A stretch of DNA of 54,103 bases, from contig MWCM01000008.1 of assembly GCA_002070055.1 (NCBI GenBank), forward strand, positions 1 through 54,103, in the 5' to 3' direction. The position numbers and the translations under genes were made by a program. A model generated the notes under the pieces. That model was given only the letters and a program-made list of their open reading frames with translations. It searched no databases and was not told the origin of the DNA. Below, piece by piece: positions 17,852 through 27,094 of the stretch. The stretch's first letter is position 1, and each line of letters starts with the position of its first letter. The stretch is from a bacterium ADurb.Bin212 (GTDB taxonomy: Bacteria; Patescibacteriota; UBA1384; XYA2-FULL-43-10).

Positions 17852-19006
17852 ATGAACGAAATAATTTCTCAAGCCTTAGAAATTGCCAAAAGAGATCTTA
17901 GAAGGTGCTATTCAGATCAAGGCATATTGACCGGATCAAGAAATGTATACTGGAGCTGGGATTCTTTCTACGCTAGCCTGGGTTCATTAGAAATTGGCGA
18001 CTATCAAGTTGTAAAAAATAATTTGCTATTATATCTCAAGCATCAAGATAAGAACGGCAACTTACCTAAGCGTATTGCCAATCCATTTTATCCACTAAAA
18101 TATATCGGACTTCCGGTATCAGAGCATCACACAAAACAAAGACCAAGCTATTCCAGCCCCTACTATACCGGAAGAAGTGTTTCACAATGCCCCGTGTTTA
18201 TTATCGCTTTGTATTCATATTTAACAAAAACCAACGATTGGGAATTCGCCAAAAAACACAAACAAAAATTGAGAAAGATTTTAGAGTATATATCCAGCAG
18301 AAGATATAAAAACGGACTAATAAAAGAGAATTTAGGCGGCGGATGGGCAGAAAGCATTCTTAAAAGAGGCGCCGTCACTTATACCAATGTCTGCTATATC
18401 CAAAGTTTAAAATTGGCAGCTGAAATATTTTGCAAGATTGGAGAAGAAAAGCTTAGCCAAAAATACATGGATGAGCACAGGAAGATTAAGAAAACAGTCA
18501 ATGAAAGGCTATGGATAAGAAAAAGTAATGGATACTACAGCGACTGGCACGGAGTATTCTATCACAAGCAATTCAGCTGTGATGGCAATGTTCTGGCCGC
18601 CATTTGGGACATAGCCGATATAAAACAAATTAGACAAATCGACAAACATTTGAATCTTGCGCTAAAAATATCTGAGCCACCGTTAGCTGCAAGCGTTGGT
18701 CGTTACAGCTACTTTAGAGTATTTATTATAAATAGGCTTGGCGGGATTAAAAACTACCACATCGGTTTCTCATGGCTCTGGCTGGGAGCCATTGCCGCAA
18801 TATTTAAGAAAAAAATAGGGAAACTCACAGAAGCAATCAACATTTTAGAAAGCATCTCAGAAACAATTGTGAAATTCGACTCAGTCTACGAAGTATATTA
18901 CAACAAAAAACCGGTTAAAACGATCTTTTATAAGAGTGAAAAACCTTGGGCATGGAGCGCCGGAATGTTCATTCATGCCTGCCACATAGTTTTTAAAAAG
19001 GAATGA
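17852..19006 (+). CDS. Six-hairpin glycosidase-like protein (trehalase/GH63-related fold)
   Basis: 384 aa, ATG at 17852 behind AAGGATAT. Features of the (alpha/alpha)6 toroid glycosidases: YWSWDSFYASLGSLEIGDYQVV at the start (compare WDSxF in trehalase/amylo-alpha-1,6-glucosidase), GRSVSQCPVFIIALYSYL, NGLIKENLGGGWAESILKRG with the DW/GWAES-type acidic segment, and EKPWAWSAGMFIHACHIV at the end. There is no signal peptide, so it is probably cytoplasmic. Substrate unknown; a glycogen-, trehalose- or oligosaccharide-processing role is inferred from the fold. It stands alone between divergent aroF and convergent ddl. Confidence 0.8.
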   Translation: MNEIISQALEIAKRDLRRCYSDQGILTGSRNVYWSWDSFYASLGSLEIGDYQVVKNNLLLYLKHQDKNGNLPKRIANPFYPLKYIGLPVSEHHTKQRPSYSSPYYTGRSVSQCPVFIIALYSYLTKTNDWEFAKKHKQKLRKILEYISSRRYKNGLIKENLGGGWAESILKRGAVTYTNVCYIQSLKLAAEIFCKIGEEKLSQKYMDEHRKIKKTVNERLWIRKSNGYYSDWHGVFYHKQFSCDGNVLAAIWDIADIKQIRQIDKHLNLALKISEPPLAASVGRYSYFRVFIINRLGGIKNYHIGFSWLWLGAIAAIFKKKIGKLTEAINILESISETIVKFDSVYEVYYNKKPVKTIFYKSEKPWAWSAGMFIHACHIVFKKE

Positions 19007-19019
19007 GTGCGAGACTATA

Positions 19020-19949
19020 CTATCTATTTAGTGCTAAAAGAATTATCTTTGTTATTAGCTTTTTGTAGTTAATGCCACTTGCAGCCATTAGCTTTGGAAA
19101 CATGCTAATTTTGGTAAATCCCGGAAGTGTATTAATTTCATTAATTATCAACTCTCCGTTAATATCGATAAAAAAATCTATTCTTGCATAGCCCATGCAG
19201 CCTGTAATCATGTAAGATTTTCTTGCCCAGGATCTAATTTTTCTAGACATACGATCAGAGATTCCCTGAGCCACATCAATAGTTTTAAATCCTCCTTGAT
19301 ACTTGGCTTCGTATGAATATATATTACCACTTCCCAATACCTCACCTGGTGCAGAAATGGTTAGTTTTTTGTTCCCCAAAACCGCCACCTCAATTTCGCG
19401 AGATATCAGAATTTTCTCTTCGATTATGATATTATGAGATACTTTGGAGGCCAAGTTTATTGAGTGCTTAAGTTCTTTTAGATCATTTGCTTTTGATATC
19501 CCGATAGACGAACCGCCATTAACTGGTTTAACAATGACTGGATAACCAAAACAACGATGAATGTCTGCATCTATTAAATAAATATCGTCTTCCGCCAAGA
19601 CTGACAGGTGTCGAGCAACCTTTAAACCCGCGCGTGCAAAATAGCTTTTTTGCAATACTTTATCCATATTGATTCTACTTGCCTCAACACCAGATCCTGT
19701 GTATTTAAGACCAACCGACTCCAGATATTTTTGGAAAGAACCATCTTCATAATTCTCGCCGTGAAATGCTAAAAATACTACGTCGACATCTTTTAGGGAT
19801 GAACGATTAAACAATCCTTGTTTATCAACAAAGATTTCAAACACTTCAAATTTCTTACGATCTATGTGATTGAGAATAGATTCCGCAGTCATACACGATA
19901 CTTCGTGCTCGCAAGAATTTCCACCATATATAACAGCGACTTTTTTCAT
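19020..19949 (-). CDS. ddl: D-alanine--D-alanine ligase
   Basis: 309 aa. An ATP-grasp enzyme that joins two D-alanines for the peptidoglycan stem peptide that MurF adds. The N terminus MKKVAVIYGGNSCEHEVSC carries the family's GGxSxEHEVS pattern. Others are FLAFHGENYEDGSFQKYLE, GYPVIVKPVNGGSSIGI, EIEVAVLG, and near the C terminus ARIDFFIDINGELIINEINTLPGFTKISMFPK with the Mg-binding D, E and N. Length is normal. It is separated from argS by 82 nt that contain an imperfect inverted repeat (CGCTATT...AATAGCG), and it converges on the glycosidase-like gene. Confidence 0.95.
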   Translation of the reverse strand: MKKVAVIYGGNSCEHEVSCMTAESILNHIDRKKFEVFEIFVDKQGLFNRSSLKDVDVVFLAFHGENYEDGSFQKYLESVGLKYTGSGVEASRINMDKVLQKSYFARAGLKVARHLSVLAEDDIYLIDADIHRCFGYPVIVKPVNGGSSIGISKANDLKELKHSINLASKVSHNIIIEEKILISREIEVAVLGNKKLTISAPGEVLGSGNIYSYEAKYQGGFKTIDVAQGISDRMSRKIRSWARKSYMITGCMGYARIDFFIDINGELIINEINTLPGFTKISMFPKLMAASGINYKKLITKIILLALNR

Positions 19950-20031
19950 AGAGTTATACTGCCCGCTATTAAATTATCATTTAATAATAGCGATTAACAA
20001 TTAAATGTAGTTTTAAATCACCAAATTTGTA

Positions 20032-21678
20032 TTACATCTTCTCGGGAGAAGTAATATCCATAATTGAGAGAGTATTTCTAATTACAATTTTTGTTGCATA
20101 GCACAACATTAGTCTAGATCTTTCTAGCTCTGAGTCTCCACTAATAATTTGGTGCTTATTGTAAAATTCATGGAAGAGTGATGCCAGATTATACACATAT
20201 CCGGCAAATATTTGCATCTGAAAATCGTTGCTTGCCTGCTCAACCACATCAGGAAATTTAATCAGCTCTTTAATAAGAGATAATTCCTCTTCGCTTTTTA
20301 ATTTTTCTAAATCAGCTTTAAAATAGCTATCTTCCTTTTGAAGACTTTTCTTAAGCAAAGAACAAATCCTGGCGTGAGCATATTGAATATAATAGACAGG
20401 GTTTTTATCGCTTTTGTCTTTTGCCAACTCAACGTCAAAATCTATCGGAGTATTATTATTTTGAGCTAACACGTAGTATTTAAATGCGTCGGCTCCGACC
20501 CCGTACTTAATAACATCGGAGAGCAATATGAAGTTACCCTCTCTTTTGCTCATCTTGATAATTTCTTCGCCGTTTTTGACTCTAACATTTTGATACAAAA
20601 TGATTTTAAGCCTATCGGAATCAATCCCAATTGATTGCATAGCCGCTTTCATTCTGGAGACATGACCATGGTGATTGGCCCCCCATATGTCTATCATGAG
20701 ATCAGCACCTTGATCGTGTTTATATTTATGACAAGCTATATCATCTGCAAAATACGTATATGTGCCACAACCATCGCTCTTCCTTAATACATTATCTCCA
20801 TCGTTTTTTGATTCCCCTTCATACCTGAACCACAAGGCTCCTTCTCGGTCAATGGTGGCTCCCCTATCCTTTAAAATCTCAATAACCTCTTCAGTGTTCT
20901 TATCTTCTTCCAATTTGCTCTGATATATAAATTCATCATATTTGATCCCCAACAACAAAGCATCCTTTTGAATCAAATCAATCATTTCCTTGACGCCGTA
21001 ATTTTTGAAAAAATCGATAAAATCATCTTTTTCTGAAATTTTATCAAGTTTGTTTTTGTGCTTTCTCGAGACACGGACCGCCGCCTCTTTTACATAATCT
21101 CCAGGATAACCGCCATCAGGAAATATCGCGTCCTTTCCAATTTCAAGTAAATACCAATAATAAAAAGACTCTGCCAGTTTATTGATTTGCCCACCAATAT
21201 CATTAACATAAAAAGATCGCCTCACTTTGTATCCACAGAAATGAAGAAGATTAGAAATTGCTTCGCCGATTGGGCCACCTCTGGCATTGCCAATATGCAC
21301 AGGACCTGTTGGATTAGCAGATATATATTCCACATTCACAGTTTTGCCACTGCCAACATTACTTCCACCATAACTATTTTTATGGGAGATAATCTCCAGA
21401 AATTTTGAGAGAATTATTTCTTTGGTCAAAAAAATGTTAATAAATCCCGGACCGGCAATTTCTGCCTTTTTAATCACCTTACTATCAATATTTGAAATTA
21501 TTTCTTTTGCACATGATTGCGGTGTTCTTCCACAGCTCTTTGATATTAGAATCGCAACATTTGTCGCATAGTCACCGAATTCTTTCTTGGGCGGTTCTAA
21601 TATATCAAAGCCCACCGGAACTGGATAGCCGGATTTTTCAATCGACTCAACAATTATTGACCTAATCAAGCTCTTCAT
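20032..21678 (-). CDS. argS: Arginyl-tRNA synthetase
   Basis: 548 aa. Class I enzyme that charges tRNA-Arg. It has the Add-1 domain N terminus (MKSLIRSIIVESIEKSGYP), SANPTGPVHIGNARGGPIGEAI with the HIGH-type HIGN motif (about residues 126-141), YAHARICS in the Arg-specific region, and a KMSK signature (EEIIKMSKREGNFI). A DALR anticodon-binding domain forms the C terminus. It starts 4 nt after tyrS and is clearly cotranscribed with it. Confidence 0.96.
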   Translation of the reverse strand: MKSLIRSIIVESIEKSGYPVPVGFDILEPPKKEFGDYATNVAILISKSCGRTPQSCAKEIISNIDSKVIKKAEIAGPGFINIFLTKEIILSKFLEIISHKNSYGGSNVGSGKTVNVEYISANPTGPVHIGNARGGPIGEAISNLLHFCGYKVRRSFYVNDIGGQINKLAESFYYWYLLEIGKDAIFPDGGYPGDYVKEAAVRVSRKHKNKLDKISEKDDFIDFFKNYGVKEMIDLIQKDALLLGIKYDEFIYQSKLEEDKNTEEVIEILKDRGATIDREGALWFRYEGESKNDGDNVLRKSDGCGTYTYFADDIACHKYKHDQGADLMIDIWGANHHGHVSRMKAAMQSIGIDSDRLKIILYQNVRVKNGEEIIKMSKREGNFILLSDVIKYGVGADAFKYYVLAQNNNTPIDFDVELAKDKSDKNPVYYIQYAHARICSLLKKSLQKEDSYFKADLEKLKSEEELSLIKELIKFPDVVEQASNDFQMQIFAGYVYNLASLFHEFYNKHQIISGDSELERSRLMLCYATKIVIRNTLSIMDITSPEKM

Positions 21679-21682
21679 ATTT

Positions 21683-22852
21683 TTAGCTCACAATCTTCCA
21701 ATGCTTTCTTTTCCCAATTTGCACGATCATACCATCATGAACGGAGATGCGCGCCTTTTCATCATCAATCTTTGCGCCATCCACTTTTACGGCCCCCTGA
21801 TTGATAAGACGCCTTATCTCAGAATTAGACAAGTCGGGAGATAAATTATTAACTAGTAATAATAAATCGTAATCTCCAGAAATTTTAATCTCTTCAATAT
21901 TCTCAGGAAGCTCTTTTTGCCTAAACTGTTTAATGAAAGCCTCTTTTGCCTTTTCGGCTTCTTTTTTACCATGGTAAATAGTTACTATCTCCATTGCCAA
22001 AGCCTCTTTATAATCTCTTGGATTAGCCCCTTGAGACATCTCGGCAACAGATCTTTTCAAAACCTCTTCATCAACACCGGTGCAAAGCTCAAAATATTTA
22101 ATAATTAGTTCGTCTGGAATAGACATAATTTTTCCAAACTGATCATTTGGTTTTTCTGCTACTCCTATGTAGTTTCCCAAAGATTTTGACATCTTTTCTT
22201 TTCCATCTAGACCAACAAGTAATCCGGTCATTATTACTTCTTGTGGAGTTTGCCCGATCTTCTTTTGTAATTCACGACCAGCCAACATGTTAAACATCTG
22301 ATCCGTCCCGCCGATCTCAACATCTGCCTCAAGCATTACCGAATCATAAGCTTGCATCATAGGATAGAACAACTCGTGCATTGATATTTCAAGACCGTTT
22401 TTGAGCCTCTTTTCGAAATCATCTCTCTCAATAATCGAAGCAACAGAAAAGTTCGATCCTAGACGAATTAGGTCCTGCATATTAATCTTTTTGAACCACT
22501 CCGAGTTTCGTCTAACTTCAATCTTATTTAAATCCAAGATCTTTGCCACCTGATCGAGATATGTTTTGGAGTTTGATAAGATTTGATCTTCAGTAAGTAC
22601 GGGCCGAGTCTTGTTCTTTCCAGAGGGATCACCAATCATAGCAGTATAGTCGCCGATTAAAAAAATTACTTTATGACCCGCATCTTGGAATCTCTTTAAT
22701 TGCCACAATGCAACGGCGTGGCCCAAATGTATGTCTGAACTGGATGGATCGACGCCATACTTAATTCGTAGTTTTTTATTACCTTTAATCCTCTGTTCTA
22801 AAGACTCTGAGGATATTACCCTTTCAACTCCCTTGCCTAAAATGTTTAGCAT
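21683..22852 (-). CDS. tyrS: Tyrosyl-tRNA synthetase
   Basis: 389 aa from the ATG at 22852, preceded by GAGAAAGG; an in-frame ATG at 22897 would add 15 residues unlike the family. Class I synthetase with the HIGH motif as DIHLGHAVALW, the tyrosine pocket motifs GDYTAMIGDPSG and DQMFNMLAGRELQK, and KMSKS (KEKMSKSLGNYIGV). A C-terminal S4 RNA-binding domain (LSNSEIRRLINQGAVKVDGAKI) is present. It is the TyrRS-type with HLGH and FxxSK. Upstream is a divergent promoter region shared with the class A PBP gene. Confidence 0.96.
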   Translation of the reverse strand: MLNILGKGVERVISSESLEQRIKGNKKLRIKYGVDPSSSDIHLGHAVALWQLKRFQDAGHKVIFLIGDYTAMIGDPSGKNKTRPVLTEDQILSNSKTYLDQVAKILDLNKIEVRRNSEWFKKINMQDLIRLGSNFSVASIIERDDFEKRLKNGLEISMHELFYPMMQAYDSVMLEADVEIGGTDQMFNMLAGRELQKKIGQTPQEVIMTGLLVGLDGKEKMSKSLGNYIGVAEKPNDQFGKIMSIPDELIIKYFELCTGVDEEVLKRSVAEMSQGANPRDYKEALAMEIVTIYHGKKEAEKAKEAFIKQFRQKELPENIEEIKISGDYDLLLLVNNLSPDLSNSEIRRLINQGAVKVDGAKIDDEKARISVHDGMIVQIGKRKHWKIVS

Positions 22853-22924
22853 AATAGCCTTTCTCTTGTACCACAATCCTTGACAAAATGTAATCAAGAC
22901 ATTAGAATTCTCTAGTTTTTACAT

Positions 22925-22953
22925 TTTACATATTAACAATCTAGGACTATAAT
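22925..22953 (+). promoter_or_regulatory. Sigma70-type promoter of the class A PBP gene
   Basis: TTTACA (22925-22930), a 17-nt spacer and a perfect TATAAT (22948-22953). A strong Shine-Dalgarno (AAGGAAGGAGAG) follows directly, about 8 nt before the ATG at 22976, so the leader is very short. Confidence 0.7.
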
Positions 22954-22975
22954 GTAAAGGAAGGAGAGCTATAAA

Positions 22976-25798
22976 ATGAAAAGAAAAAAATCGATATTAT
23001 CCAGATTTAAAAATCCCCTAAAGATTCGCAAATTACTCACTCCACAGAAAGCCAAAAAGAATATATGGAAGAAGATTGGCAGATACGCAGTGTATGTGTT
23101 GATAGTCTTAATGTTTATGACGGCTTTTACATTTGCATGGTATTCGAAAGACCTGCCAACCCCAGATAAAATTGCCAGAAGAAGCGCTACGCAGTCTACA
23201 AAAATTTACGACAAAACAGGTGAAATTCTTCTGTACGAAACCGGAGAGCAAATCAGAACAATTGTAAAAAGCGACCAGCTTCCTGATGTGCTTAAAGAAG
23301 CCACGATCGCCATTGAAGATGATAATTTTTATAATCATAATGGATTTGATCCAAGAGGTTTAATGTCCGCAGTCTGGCAAAAGGTTTCTGGACAAACCTC
23401 AAGAACACGCGGTGCTTCCACCATAACTCAACAATTTGTTAAAAATGCACTTCTGGACTCTGAAAGAACTTTAGCTCGAAAAATCAAAGAGCTAATATTA
23501 GCAATCGAGCTTGAGGTCATGTATAGCAAAGATGAAATACTCACTATGTATCTCAACGAAATACCTTATGGAGGCAATATTGCAGGCGCAGAGGCGGCTG
23601 CAAGAACTTACTATGGGAAACCGGCTACTGAGCTAAGCCTAGCAGAGGCAGCCACCTTGGCGGCCATACCTCAGTCACCAACATATTACTACCCTTATGG
23701 CACCAGAACCGAAGAACTAATAAGTCGAAGAAATTACGTGCTAAAAAGGATGGTGCAAACAAAATACATAACTCAAGAAGAAGCCGATGCCGCCAAAGAA
23801 ATTGACACAACGACAGTCGGATTAGCACTCAAGCCAAGGAAAAGCACTATTCTGGCGCCACATTTTGCAATGTATGTAATAGAACAAGCCACCAAGGAAT
23901 TTGGAGAAGAAAAAATTAGAAAGGATGGTTTCAAAATTATTACTACTCTAGACTATGATAAACAGAAACTCTCAGAAGAAGCGGTAGCAAAAGGAAGTGG
24001 TAAATTGTCCAGATACGGTGCTTCCAATGCAGCTTTGGTTTCAGTAGACAACTACACCGGAGAGATTTTAAGCATGGTTGGCTCACTGGATTATTTTAAC
24101 ACTGAAATCGATGGCAACGTTAATGTCGCAGATTCCTTAAGACAACCGGGGTCATCCTTTAAGCCTTTTGCATATGCTACACTTTTTAAAGATAAAAATT
24201 ACTCTCCGAGTAAAATATTGTGGGATCTAAGAACAGATTTTGGCGGGGGCTACATTCCCAGAAATTATAATGGCAACTTCAACGGCCCCGTAACGGTTAG
24301 AACAGCACTAGCCAATTCACTCAATATTCCAGCGGTTAAGGCATTGGCATTGGCAGGAATCGACGAAACGATAAAAACAGCCTCCGAGATGGGCATTACA
24401 ACGCTAACCGACCGCGAACGATATGGTCTATCATTGGTCCTGGGCGCTGGAGAGGTAAAACCAGTAGAAATGGCTGGAGCCTTTAGTGTTTTTGCAACCG
24501 GAGGCAAAAAATATGATTTGAAATGTATTTTAAAAATATATGATGCAAAAGGAAAATTAATCTATGAGTATAACAAAGATGCCGACAAGGGCAGACAGGT
24601 AATCGATCGTCAGATTGCATACCAAATATCAAGCATTCTGTCTGACAACCAGGCCAGATCACTGGTTTTTGGCACAAGATCAGCAATTAATTTCCCTGGT
24701 AAAACGATTGCCGCGAAAACAGGCACCACTTCCTCTTTTAAAGACGCTTGGACAGTGGGATACTCAAAAAATATTTCAACTGCGGTCTGGGTGGGCAACA
24801 ACGACTCAACACCCATGAAGAGTGGAGCCGACGGTTCCATACTGGCTGCACCAATATTTAATATTTATATGAATTCAGTAGTGACATCTGACGAACCATT
24901 TGATAAGCCTCAGGAAATTCAAGAACTTACTGTGGAAAAATATTCAAATAAGCTCCCTTCTGAATTATCCCAAGAAACGGTTTCTGACATATTCGCAAGC
25001 TGGCAGATACCAACTGAAAAAGACGATGTGCACGTAAAAGTTAAGGTTTGTAAAGCCAACGGGCTATTAGCAGATGATGGTATCTCAAACGATTTAACAG
25101 AAGAGAGAATTTTTACTAAACTGACTTCAGAAATGCCAAATAATCCCAATTGGGAAGGCCCCTTAAGAGCTTGGGCAAGTGCAAGAGGCTGGGACAATTT
25201 GCCGCCCAAAGATAAATGTGACACTTCTAACATTCCTCTATCAATTCAAATCGTCTCACCTTCCAATAACTCCGAAGTTTCCGGGGCTTTAACAATTAAA
25301 GCCTCTGTATCATCTTCTACACAAGTCAAAAAGGTTACCTTTTTTATTGACAATGTTTCGGTCGGCAGCGACGACACCGCACCCTATGAAATGGTATACA
25401 ACTTCGACAACCTATCTAAGGGCAATCACTCAATTGTCTCGATTGTCGAAGATAGCAGAGGAGAAAATGCGAAAACCACAATCAACATTTCTGTAATTAA
25501 GGACACTACACCACCGGCAATAAGTGATATTACTCAACAAAAGATAAATAGCACAACTTATCTAATTTCATGGAAAACTAATAAACCCGCTATGTCTCAG
25601 GTTATTTACGGCACAAGCTCACAGCCGGGTACTCCATACAACTATGGTCAAAAATCAGAGGTGGATTCCACATTATCAACAGAACATGAGATAGCTATAA
25701 CCGTAGCGGCGGGACAAAAGTATTATTATAGAGTAATATCTACTGATGCCTCCGACAATACCTCAATTTCTGCACCAGAAATAAGTTTTGACTCATAA
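22976..25798 (+). CDS. ponA: Class A penicillin-binding protein (glycosyltransferase/transpeptidase) with C-terminal Ig- and FN3-like domains
   Basis: 940 aa. Bifunctional enzyme that polymerises lipid II and cross-links peptidoglycan outside the membrane. A basic cytoplasmic start and membrane helix (36-56) are followed by the GT51 domain with EDDNFYNH (114-121) and RGASTITQQ (145-153). The transpeptidase has SSFK (393-396), SLN (448-450) and KTGT (581-584). After a linker with GLLADDGISN, about 185 C-terminal residues form an Ig-like domain (about 752-840) and a fibronectin III-like domain (about 845-940, ISWKTNKPAMSQVIYGTSSQ). These extra domains probably bind wall polymer or partner proteins. 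It is convergent with radA; the stops overlap by 6 nt. Confidence 0.95.
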   Translation: MKRKKSILSRFKNPLKIRKLLTPQKAKKNIWKKIGRYAVYVLIVLMFMTAFTFAWYSKDLPTPDKIARRSATQSTKIYDKTGEILLYETGEQIRTIVKSDQLPDVLKEATIAIEDDNFYNHNGFDPRGLMSAVWQKVSGQTSRTRGASTITQQFVKNALLDSERTLARKIKELILAIELEVMYSKDEILTMYLNEIPYGGNIAGAEAAARTYYGKPATELSLAEAATLAAIPQSPTYYYPYGTRTEELISRRNYVLKRMVQTKYITQEEADAAKEIDTTTVGLALKPRKSTILAPHFAMYVIEQATKEFGEEKIRKDGFKIITTLDYDKQKLSEEAVAKGSGKLSRYGASNAALVSVDNYTGEILSMVGSLDYFNTEIDGNVNVADSLRQPGSSFKPFAYATLFKDKNYSPSKILWDLRTDFGGGYIPRNYNGNFNGPVTVRTALANSLNIPAVKALALAGIDETIKTASEMGITTLTDRERYGLSLVLGAGEVKPVEMAGAFSVFATGGKKYDLKCILKIYDAKGKLIYEYNKDADKGRQVIDRQIAYQISSILSDNQARSLVFGTRSAINFPGKTIAAKTGTTSSFKDAWTVGYSKNISTAVWVGNNDSTPMKSGADGSILAAPIFNIYMNSVVTSDEPFDKPQEIQELTVEKYSNKLPSELSQETVSDIFASWQIPTEKDDVHVKVKVCKANGLLADDGISNDLTEERIFTKLTSEMPNNPNWEGPLRAWASARGWDNLPPKDKCDTSNIPLSIQIVSPSNNSEVSGALTIKASVSSSTQVKKVTFFIDNVSVGSDDTAPYEMVYNFDNLSKGNHSIVSIVEDSRGENAKTTINISVIKDTTPPAISDITQQKINSTTYLISWKTNKPAMSQVIYGTSSQPGTPYNYGQKSEVDSTLSTEHEIAITVAAGQKYYYRVISTDASDNTSISAPEISFDS

Positions 25799-27082
25799 AT
25801 ACTTATTAGAAATTTCTCGAATCTCTTTTATATGCTCGCTTGATATCGGCTGGTATCCAATTTTTTTTGATTCACTTATTCTCTCTTTTTGTAGTATTAC
25901 TCTTCTGACTTCTCCCATTAATCCCACCTCTCCCAAAAAACAAGCCTGATCATTATAGGGTTTGTTCTTATATGAAGAGATAATTGCGGCACAAACCGCC
26001 AAGTCAGCTGCGGGTTCTTTAATTTTTATTCCCCCGACAACATTGAGATATATATCGCAGCTCGATAGATCGATTCCAATATTTTTTTGAATTACTGCAG
26101 CCAATAAACTTAGGCGGTTTAAATCATATCCTGAGCAAGTTCGTTTGGCGTAACCATATTTAGTAATAACCGTAATTGCTTGTATTTCAATAAACAAAAT
26201 TCTCTTTCCTTCAACAACAGAACAAATCACGCTCCCGGCCTTGTTTTGCCTCTGAGAAAGAAACATTTCAGAAGGATTTGACACCTCCTGCAAACCTTCC
26301 CCTGTCATCATAAACAGGCCAATTTCGTTTGTTGAACCAAAACGATTCTTTATGCCCCGTATTACCCTGCCCTGATGGTTTTTGTCACCCTCCAAATATA
26401 GAACAACATCAACCAAATGTTCAATAATTTTTGGTCCGGCAATGGTGCCGTCTTTTGTAACATGACCAATAATTAGTGTGACTATGTCATACTTTTTCGC
26501 CATCTTTTGTAAAAATAAACCAGATTCTTTCACTTGGCTAATACTACCGGCGCTGGTGTTTAAATCTGAAATATATACAGTTTGTATAGAGTCAACAATA
26601 ACAAGATCATATCGTTCCTTTTGAACCTTTTTCTCTAGTGCGAGCAAATCCCCTCCAGATGCTAAATCAAGATTTTTATTATCAATTTTTAATCTAATAA
26701 GTCTATCTTTAATCTGAGGCAAAGATTCTTCGGCAGAGAGAAACAATATTTTTTTAGGTAAGTTACAAATCTGGGAAGTTATCGTTGACTTACCAATACC
26801 TGGTTCACCACCCAACAAAATGACACTTCCCCTCACAAATCCTCCGCCCAAGACACCATTTAACTCGGATATGCCAGAATCTATCCTAATATTATTTGTC
26901 AAATCAATATCTGAGATTTTTTTATATTCAAGATTTTCGACATTTGATTTCTGCTCTTCAGACGATACAAATATCTCCTTGAGAGAGTTCCAGCTGTTAC
27001 AATATGAGCACTTTCCAGCCCATGATAACGACTCTTCGCCACAATTATCACAAACATAAATTTTTTGATTTTTTTGCTTCAT
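25793..27082 (-). CDS. radA: DNA repair protein RadA/Sms
   Basis: 429 aa. A RecA-related helicase that promotes branch migration in recombination. The N-terminal C4 zinc finger uses C11, C14, C25 and C28. The Walker A motif GGEPGIGKST is at 91-100 and the RadA-specific KNRFGSTNEIG is near residue 252. A Lon-protease-like C-terminal domain has NVVGGIKIKEPAADLAVCAAI and VGEVGLMGEVRRV. It follows recJ by 12 nt at the end of the long division cluster. Confidence 0.96.
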   Translation of the reverse strand: MKQKNQKIYVCDNCGEESLSWAGKCSYCNSWNSLKEIFVSSEEQKSNVENLEYKKISDIDLTNNIRIDSGISELNGVLGGGFVRGSVILLGGEPGIGKSTITSQICNLPKKILFLSAEESLPQIKDRLIRLKIDNKNLDLASGGDLLALEKKVQKERYDLVIVDSIQTVYISDLNTSAGSISQVKESGLFLQKMAKKYDIVTLIIGHVTKDGTIAGPKIIEHLVDVVLYLEGDKNHQGRVIRGIKNRFGSTNEIGLFMMTGEGLQEVSNPSEMFLSQRQNKAGSVICSVVEGKRILFIEIQAITVITKYGYAKRTCSGYDLNRLSLLAAVIQKNIGIDLSSCDIYLNVVGGIKIKEPAADLAVCAAIISSYKNKPYNDQACFLGEVGLMGEVRRVILQKERISESKKIGYQPISSEHIKEIREISNKYL

Positions 27083-27094
27083 ATCAACATCCTA

